DNA from: Geodermatophilus tzadiensis
Lineage (GTDB): Bacteria; Actinomycetota; Actinomycetes; Mycobacteriales; Geodermatophilaceae
Length of the DNA stretch: 64,000 nucleotides
NCBI RefSeq assembly: GCF_003002915.1
Contig: NZ_PVTG01000004.1
Location: 186,001-250,000, forward strand
Direction: 5' to 3'
Shown here: positions 59,138 through 64,000 of the stretch, one piece after another
Layout: each line of letters opens with the position of its first letter
Numbering within the stretch: position 1 is the stretch's first letter
The notes under the pieces: generated by a model
Told to the model about the DNA's origin: nothing
What the model saw: only the letters and a program-made list of their open reading frames with translations
The model's database searches: none
Made by a program: the position numbers and the translations under genes

Positions 59138-59542
59138 GTGTCGCACCGGTGGACGCTCGCGACGGTCTCCTCGGTCCAGCTCGCCGCCCAGGCCGTCGGT
59201 CACGTCGTCGCGCTGCGGCGGCGCCGGTACTACGACGTCCCGTTCCTGACGGGCAGCCCGGAGCACCTGGTGCGGGACTGGCTGTGGTTCGGCACGGCCT
59301 ACAGCGCGCCGCCCTACCTGCTCGGGCCGCAGCTCTGGGCCACCGCCCGGCTCCTGCGCGCGGACGACGACCGCGCCCGCCGGGTGCTCCGCCGGCTGGG
59401 CACCGGGCTGGCGGTGGGCTACCTGAGCGAGCGGTGCAGCCGTGTCCGGGTCCGCGCCGGCGGGTTCGACCCCGTGGAGACGCCGGTCGTGGTGGCGGGG
59501 TGGGGTGGCGCGCTGGCGCTCGCCGTCCTCGCGCGCCGCTGA
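59138..59542 (+). CDS. Hypothetical membrane-associated protein
   Basis: 134 residues with hydrophobic segments at the start (LATVSSVQLAAQAVGHVVAL) and end (PVVVAGWGGALALAVLARR) and an aromatic middle (RDWLWFGTAYSAPPYLLGPQLW). Probably two to three membrane helices. No family recognised. GTG start; converges on the TetR gene 13 bp away. Confidence 0.5.
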   Translation: MSHRWTLATVSSVQLAAQAVGHVVALRRRRYYDVPFLTGSPEHLVRDWLWFGTAYSAPPYLLGPQLWATARLLRADDDRARRVLRRLGTGLAVGYLSERCSRVRVRAGGFDPVETPVVVAGWGGALALAVLARR

Positions 59543-59555
59543 CGCGGGACACGGG

Positions 59556-60179
59556 TCATGTCCACGTCGTGGCGGCGAGGCGGTGCCGCAGTCCGGTGAG
59601 CAGGGCGGCCAGTCCGATCTCGAAGGCCTCGTCGGCCCGGCGCGGTCCGCCCGGGGCCGCGCGCAGCGCCTCGTCCAGGGCGGGGAGCTCGCCGTCGCCG
59701 TCCCGCCACACGGCCTCCGGGGCCGCGAGGTCCAGCGCCGCGCCCAGCGCGTAGCTGTCGAGCACGCTGATCCAGAGCAGCACCTCGCGGGCCGGGACGC
59801 CGGCCTCCCGCAGGAGGGTCGCGACCCGGTCGTAGCCGCGCAGCACCGGGCCGCCGGTCATCGTGTTCTCGGTCAGCAGCGGGATCAGCCGGGGGTGGCG
59901 GGCGAGCGCGTCGCGGTAGGAGCGCATCCAGTCGGCCAGCTGTCCGTCCCAGTCGGTCCCGTCCAGCGGGGGGAGGCGCATGCCGGCCAGCACGACCCGC
60001 TCGCGCAGCGCCTCAATGACCGCCCCGCGGCCGCTCAGGTGGTGGTAGACGGCCGACGCGCTGGTGCCCAGGCGCGCGGCCAGGTCGGCCATCGTCAGCC
60101 GGCCGGTCTCGTCCACGCAGGCCAGGGACGCGTCGACGATCGTGTCGACGTCGAGCAGCCGCCTGCGGCGCTGGACCAC
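59556..60179 (-). CDS. TetR-family repressor, divergent from the APC permease
   Basis: 207 residues. N-terminal helix-turn-helix: LLDVDTIVDASLACVDETGRLTMADLAARLGTSASAVYHHLSGRGAVIEALRE; a TetR_C-like effector domain follows. GTG at 60179. An operator-like TGAA-N5-TTCA dyad at 60260-60283 lies 81 bp upstream, near the permease start, so the repressor probably controls itself and the permease/amidohydrolase pair. Confidence 0.82.
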   Translation of the reverse strand: MVQRRRRLLDVDTIVDASLACVDETGRLTMADLAARLGTSASAVYHHLSGRGAVIEALRERVVLAGMRLPPLDGTDWDGQLADWMRSYRDALARHPRLIPLLTENTMTGGPVLRGYDRVATLLREAGVPAREVLLWISVLDSYALGAALDLAAPEAVWRDGDGELPALDEALRAAPGGPRRADEAFEIGLAALLTGLRHRLAATTWT

Positions 60180-60259
60180 GTCCGGCCTCCCTTCTCCTCG
60201 GCTCCCGAGCCTGGCACGGGCGGGGGGCTTGACCGCTGTGGCCCGCCTTCTCCATGCTG

Positions 60260-60283
60260 CTAAGTGAACGCCATTCAGTTTAG
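60260..60283. promoter_or_regulatory. TetR-type operator
   Basis: CTAAGTGAACGCCATTCAGTTTAG: TGAA at 60265-60268 and TTCA at 60274-60277 with 5 bp between, flanked by CTAA/TTAG ends. AT-rich patch in G+C-rich DNA between divergent TetR and permease genes; also covers a possible upstream GTG, which argues for the GTG at 60312 as start. Confidence 0.65.
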
Positions 60284-60311
60284 CGTCCCGAGGCCCCGAG
60301 AGGACCCCGCC

Positions 60312-61856
60312 GTGACCACCTCATCCCCTCCCGCCGGCCGCCCCGCGGCCGACGCCGGGCAGCTCAAGCGCGGTGTCCTGGGCACCGGGAGCCTCGTGTT
60401 CATGGTCGTCGCCGCGGCGGCGCCCCTGACCGTCATGGCCGGTGTCGCCCCGCTGGCGATCCTGGTCGGCGGCGTCGGCGCCCCGGTCGGCTACCTGGCC
60501 GCCGGCCTCGTGCTCACCGTGTTCGCGGTCGCCTTCACGCGGATGACCCGCTTCGTGGGCAGCGCCGGCGCCTTCTACGCCTACATCGCCCAGGCCCTCG
60601 GCCGGGGCTGGGGGCTGGCCGCCGCGCTCCTGGCGCTGGTGTCGTACAACGCCCTGCAGATCGGCGTCTACGGCCTGTTCGCCGCGCAGGCGCAGGAGAC
60701 CCTGGCCGACGTCTTCGGCGTCACCGTGCCGTGGCCGGTCGTCGCGGTCGCGTCCGTGGGGCTGGTCCTGGTGCTCGCCTGGCTGGGCATCGACGTCGGC
60801 GCGAAGGTGCTCGGCGTCCTGCTGGTCCTGGAGACCGGGATCCTGCTGCTGATGGCGGTCGGCGTCCTCGCCGAGGGCGGGGCCTCCGGGCTGGACGCCG
60901 TGTCCTTCACCCCGGGCGCCGTCTTCGGCCCGGGCATGGGCGGGGTGCTGGCGTTCTGCTTCGCCGCGTTCATGGGCTTCGAGTCCACGGTGCTCTACCG
61001 CAAGGAGGCCCGGGACCCCGAGCGCACGATCCCCCGGGCGACCTACGCCGCGGTGGCCTTCATGGCGCTGTTCTACTGCTTCATCGTCTGGGCGGTGATC
61101 CAGGCGTTCGGCAGCGACGCCGCCGTCGCCGCGGCCGGGGACGACATCGCCGGCACGTTCTTCACCGTCATCGAGACCTACGTGGGGCCGTGGGCCAGCA
61201 CGCTGATGCACCTGCTGGTCATCACCAGCGTCTACGCCTCGCAGATCGCCTTCCACAACGCCATCACCCGCTACACCCATGCGCTGTCCCGGGAGGGCGT
61301 CCTCCCCGCCTGGGTCGGCCGCGTGCACCCGCGCTTCGGCTCGCCGTACCGCGCGAGCATCGTCCAGAGCGTCCTGGCCGTCGCCGTGATCGCCGCCTTC
61401 GCCCTCGCCGCGGCCGACCCCTACACCCACCTCCTGCTGTGGGTGAACACCCCCGGCGTCGTGGGCGTGCTGGTGCTGCAGACGCTGACCGCCCTGGCCG
61501 CCGTCGTCTACTTCACCCGGCGCAACCCCGCGGCGAGCACCCGGACCGCCCTCGCCGCCGCGGTCGCCTCCACCGTGCTCCTCGCCGTCGCGACCTACGT
61601 CCTGGTGACCAACATCGAGCTGCTCACCGCCGCGTCGGCCGGCGTCAACGCCGCGCTGGTCGGCATCGTGCCGGCGACGCTCCTGGTCGGGGCCGTCCTC
61701 GCGGTCTGGCTGCGCCGCCGGCGGCCGGCCACGTACGCGGGCATCGGCGAGGGCGGCGGCGACGGGCCGGACGACGGGCCGCCGGACGCGCCCGACCCGT
61801 CCGGGCCCCCCGCCCGCCCGGCCTCCGCCCGCACCGCCGAGGGGAGCCGCGCGTGA
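60312..61856 (+). CDS. APC-superfamily amino acid/amine permease
   Basis: 514 residues with about twelve membrane helices. LKRGVLGTGSLVFMVVAAAAPLTVMAG opening, GSAGAFYAYIAQALGRGWGLAAALLALVSYNALQIGVYG, FAAFMGFESTVLYRKEARDPERTIPRATY, and a Pro/Asp/Gly-rich cytoplasmic tail. The GTG at 60312 is preceded by GAGAGGA. It imports an amino acid, amine or amide. Its stop overlaps the GTG of the amidohydrolase, so the two probably serve uptake and hydrolysis of the same compound. Confidence 0.84.
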   Translation: MTTSSPPAGRPAADAGQLKRGVLGTGSLVFMVVAAAAPLTVMAGVAPLAILVGGVGAPVGYLAAGLVLTVFAVAFTRMTRFVGSAGAFYAYIAQALGRGWGLAAALLALVSYNALQIGVYGLFAAQAQETLADVFGVTVPWPVVAVASVGLVLVLAWLGIDVGAKVLGVLLVLETGILLLMAVGVLAEGGASGLDAVSFTPGAVFGPGMGGVLAFCFAAFMGFESTVLYRKEARDPERTIPRATYAAVAFMALFYCFIVWAVIQAFGSDAAVAAAGDDIAGTFFTVIETYVGPWASTLMHLLVITSVYASQIAFHNAITRYTHALSREGVLPAWVGRVHPRFGSPYRASIVQSVLAVAVIAAFALAAADPYTHLLLWVNTPGVVGVLVLQTLTALAAVVYFTRRNPAASTRTALAAAVASTVLLAVATYVLVTNIELLTAASAGVNAALVGIVPATLLVGAVLAVWLRRRRPATYAGIGEGGGDGPDDGPPDAPDPSGPPARPASARTAEGSRA

Positions 61857-63469
61857 ACGCCGACCTCGTGCTCTGCGCCGACACCGTGCACACGCTGACC
61901 GCAGGGCGCCCGGTGCAGGCCGTCGCGGTCGCCGGCGGCACCGTCGTGGCCACCGGCACCCGCGGCGACGTGCGCGACTGGCGCGGGCCGCGCACCGAGG
62001 TCGTGGACCTCGGCGCCGCCGCGCTGACCCCCGGGCTGACCGACGGCCACCTGCACCCGGTCATGGGCCTGCAGCTCACCGCCGACGTCGACCTCTCCAC
62101 GGCCCGCTCCCTCGAGGAGGTGCACGAGCGGCTGGCCGCGGCCGCCGACGGGCGGCCCCGCGACGCCTGGGTGCGGGCCTGGGGCCTGGACCCGAACCTC
62201 TTCGGCGGCCGGCCGGTCACCAACGCCCCCGTCGAGGCGGCCGTGGGCGGCCGCCCGGCCTTCGTCCGGCTCTTCGACGCGCACTCGGCCCTCGCCACCG
62301 ACCGTGCACTGGCGATCGCCGGCGTCGACGGCCCGCGGCAGTTCGCGCAGCGCTCCAGCGTGGTGTGCGACGACGGCGGCCGCCCCACCGGGCTGCTGCT
62401 GGAGTTCCCCGCGATGGACCTGGTGCAGGACCACGTCCCGCTCGACCCGGTCCCGCTCCGGGGCGCCCAGTTGCGCGCCCTGCTCGGCGAGATGGCGGCC
62501 ACCGGCCTCACCGGCGGCCACGTGATGGACCTGCTCGGCGACAGCCAGGCCGTGGTCGCCGCCGCCGAGGACCTCGGCGACCTCCCGCTGCGGCTGCGCT
62601 TCGCGCCGTGGTGTGTGCCCGGGGTGGACCCCGACGGGATGGCCGAGCTGGTGGACCTGCAGACCCGCCGCGGCCGGCGCTGGTCGGTCGGCGGGGTCAA
62701 GTTCATGGTCGACGGCACGGTCGACAACGGGACGGCCTGGCTGGAGCAGCCCGACGCGCTGGGGGAGTCCACGGAGAGCTTCTGGCCCGACCCGGCCGAC
62801 TACACCGCCGCGGTCCGGGCGCTGGCCGCGCTGGGGATCCCCACGGCGACCCACGCGATCGGCGACGCCGCGGTGCGGCACGTCCTCGACGCGCTCGCCG
62901 GGCTGCCCCGCCCGCCGGCCGGGCCGCACCGGGTGGAGCACATCGAGACGCTGCCGACGGAGCTGGTGGGCCGGTTCGTCCGGCAGGGGGTCGTGGCCAG
63001 CATGCAGCCGACGCACTGCACGCACTTCACCCGCGCCGACCACACCGACAACTGGTCGGCCCGGCTCGGCCGGGAGCGGGCCGACCGGGCCTGGCGCTGC
63101 CGCGACCTGCGCGACGCCGGCGTGCCGCTGGTCCTCGGCTCGGACTGGCCGGTGGCGCCGTTCGACCCCCGCCGGGTGCTCGCCGACGCGCAGCTGCGCC
63201 GGCCCGCGGGCGAGCCGGACGTCGCACCGGTGCAGCCGCACCAGGGCCTCACGCCGCTCATGGCGCTGCAGGGCTACACGTCCGCGGCCGCCTGGGCCGC
63301 CGGGGAGGCCGGGGTCGCGGGCCGGGTCGAGGTGGGGGCGCGCGCCGACCTGACCGCCTTCGCCGTCGACCCGCTCGTCGCCGACCCCGACGAGCTGGCC
63401 GACGCGCCGGTCGTGGCGACCGTCGTGGACGGCGCCGTCGTGCACCGCAGCGCGCTGGTCGACGGTTAG
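61853..63469 (+). CDS. YtcJ-like amidohydrolase
   Basis: 538 residues of the amidohydrolase-3 family: ADTVHTLTAGRPVQAVAVAGGTVVATG start, LTPGLTDGHLHP metal site, GVKFMVDGTVDNGTAWL, HAIGDAAV, HRVEHIETL, LVLGSDWPVAPFDPRRVL. Two His in the first motif and later His/Asp residues form the metal centre. Enzymes of this type hydrolyse amides such as N-substituted formamides. The 4-bp overlap with the permease gene suggests it acts on the imported compound. Confidence 0.82.
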   Translation: MNADLVLCADTVHTLTAGRPVQAVAVAGGTVVATGTRGDVRDWRGPRTEVVDLGAAALTPGLTDGHLHPVMGLQLTADVDLSTARSLEEVHERLAAAADGRPRDAWVRAWGLDPNLFGGRPVTNAPVEAAVGGRPAFVRLFDAHSALATDRALAIAGVDGPRQFAQRSSVVCDDGGRPTGLLLEFPAMDLVQDHVPLDPVPLRGAQLRALLGEMAATGLTGGHVMDLLGDSQAVVAAAEDLGDLPLRLRFAPWCVPGVDPDGMAELVDLQTRRGRRWSVGGVKFMVDGTVDNGTAWLEQPDALGESTESFWPDPADYTAAVRALAALGIPTATHAIGDAAVRHVLDALAGLPRPPAGPHRVEHIETLPTELVGRFVRQGVVASMQPTHCTHFTRADHTDNWSARLGRERADRAWRCRDLRDAGVPLVLGSDWPVAPFDPRRVLADAQLRRPAGEPDVAPVQPHQGLTPLMALQGYTSAAAWAAGEAGVAGRVEVGARADLTAFAVDPLVADPDELADAPVVATVVDGAVVHRSALVDG

Positions 63470-64000
63470 GAGCCGGCGCCGCCCGGGGTCAGCCGGGCGG
63501 CGAGGTCGCGGGCCGCGGCCACCGCGCAGCGGCGGAACAGCTCGTCGTCCCCGGTGCACAGCCAGTTGACCGACAGGCCGAACAGCAGGCCCAGCGCCGA
63601 CTCGGCCAGCACCTCGACGTCGCCGGACCAGGTGCCGCCGTGCGCCTCGGCCACCCGGCGCAGCAGGTCGCGGACGTCGCCGCGGTACTGCTCGGTGGAC
63701 TCGCGCGCGGCGGCCCGCAGGTCGTCGTCCCGGCCGCCCATCATGGTCAGCTCCTGCAGCACGATCTCGGCCCCCGGGTCGGCGACGACGGTGTCGACGT
63801 AGCCGACCAGGGCGCGGGTCAGCACCTCCTCCGGGGTGCCGCCGGCCTCGACCGCGCGCCGCAGCAGCGCCGTCGACCGCGCGCGGTCGTCCTGGAAGAC
63901 CGCGCGCACCAGCTCGGTCTTCGAGCCGAAGGCGTAGTGCACCGCCCCGAGCGGGACACCGGCCTCCCGGGCCACCGCGCGGGTGGTGAGCGCCCACGCC
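63466..64000 (-). CDS. TetR-family regulator, 5' end cut by window edge
   Basis: Readable to the right edge; the helix-turn-helix is still visible (TTRAVAREAGVPLGAVHYAFGSKTELVRAVF) but the first helix and start codon are outside. The remaining region (ALVGYVDTVVADPGAEIVLQELTMMGG ... ESALGLLFGLSVNWLCTGD) is a TetR ligand domain. The TAA at 63466-63468 overlaps the amidohydrolase stop on the opposite strand. Target unknown. Confidence 0.78.
   Translation of the reverse strand, partial: AWALTTRAVAREAGVPLGAVHYAFGSKTELVRAVFQDDRARSTALLRRAVEAGGTPEEVLTRALVGYVDTVVADPGAEIVLQELTMMGGRDDDLRAAARESTEQYRGDVRDLLRRVAEAHGGTWSGDVEVLAESALGLLFGLSVNWLCTGDDELFRRCAVAAARDLAARLTPGGAGS

Overview
The window is a very G+C-rich (roughly three quarters G+C by eye), gene-dense stretch of an actinobacterial chromosome. 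It has many GTG starts, 4-bp GTGA/ATGA stop-start overlaps, F420-type (LLM) oxidoreductases, a mycothiol-type maleylpyruvate isomerase, small SARP regulators, PaaX-family repressors and a DUF222/13E12-type HNH protein. Together these suggest a soil or stone actinomycete; Geodermatophilales is my best guess, but no marker gene here proves it. No rRNA, tRNA, CRISPR array, transposase or phage gene was seen. The longest gene-free stretch is 260 bp (10075-10334).

Layout. 1-2417: end of a long-chain olefin (ole) locus, with a partial oleBC fusion and oleA. 2625-6564: an ECF sigma / anti-sigma / ABC exporter operon ending in a degenerate HD-type protein. 6733-9741: alditol oxidase, UPF0303 protein and a zinc alcohol dehydrogenase. 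9793-19356: an unusual accessory island with a DyP-type peroxidase and its companion, two tandem SARP regulators, a peptidoglycan-binding protein, an indoleamine-2,3-dioxygenase-like protein fused to cytochrome b5, small membrane proteins and a JAMM/MPN metalloprotease-like protein. A recurring GTATCA(G/C)CGG element lies upstream of five of these genes, and GTCAC repeats spaced 11 bp lie near the SARP genes. 19547-24680: LLM oxidoreductase, HpcH-type aldolase, phosphoglycerate dehydrogenase and feruloyl-CoA synthetase.

24688-58303 is mostly aromatic-acid catabolism through CoA thioesters. The box operon (24688-32097, minus strand) carries BoxC, BoxB, benzoate-CoA ligase, a TrxR-like ferredoxin reductase, a 7Fe ferredoxin and an LLM oxidoreductase; no BoxA is present, so the reductase/ferredoxin pair probably replaces it. 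A GNAT acetyltransferase, an HNH protein with a LexA-like site and an EamA transporter follow. A complete liv-type ABC importer (35918-40608) probably brings in aromatic acids. 42234-50157 looks like an aerobic 2-aminobenzoyl-CoA pathway: ligase, fused monooxygenase/reductase, RidA, SDR, BadI-like ring hydrolase and amidohydrolase. 50171-58184 is a salicylate-to-gentisate operon: aryl-AMP ligase, ADP-forming CoA synthetase, salicylyl-CoA hydroxylase, gentisate dioxygenase, fumarylpyruvate hydrolase and maleylpyruvate isomerase. Three PaaX-family regulators are spread among these blocks.

59138-64000: a small membrane protein, a TetR repressor divergent from an APC permease with a clear operator between them, an amidohydrolase overlapping the permease, and a second TetR gene cut by the right edge.

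How the genes fit together: the liv importer and three ligase-started routes would feed benzoate, 2-aminobenzoate and salicylate into central metabolism, each with its own local regulator. The 9.8-19.4 kb island looks like a separate, co-regulated redox/haem module of unknown purpose.
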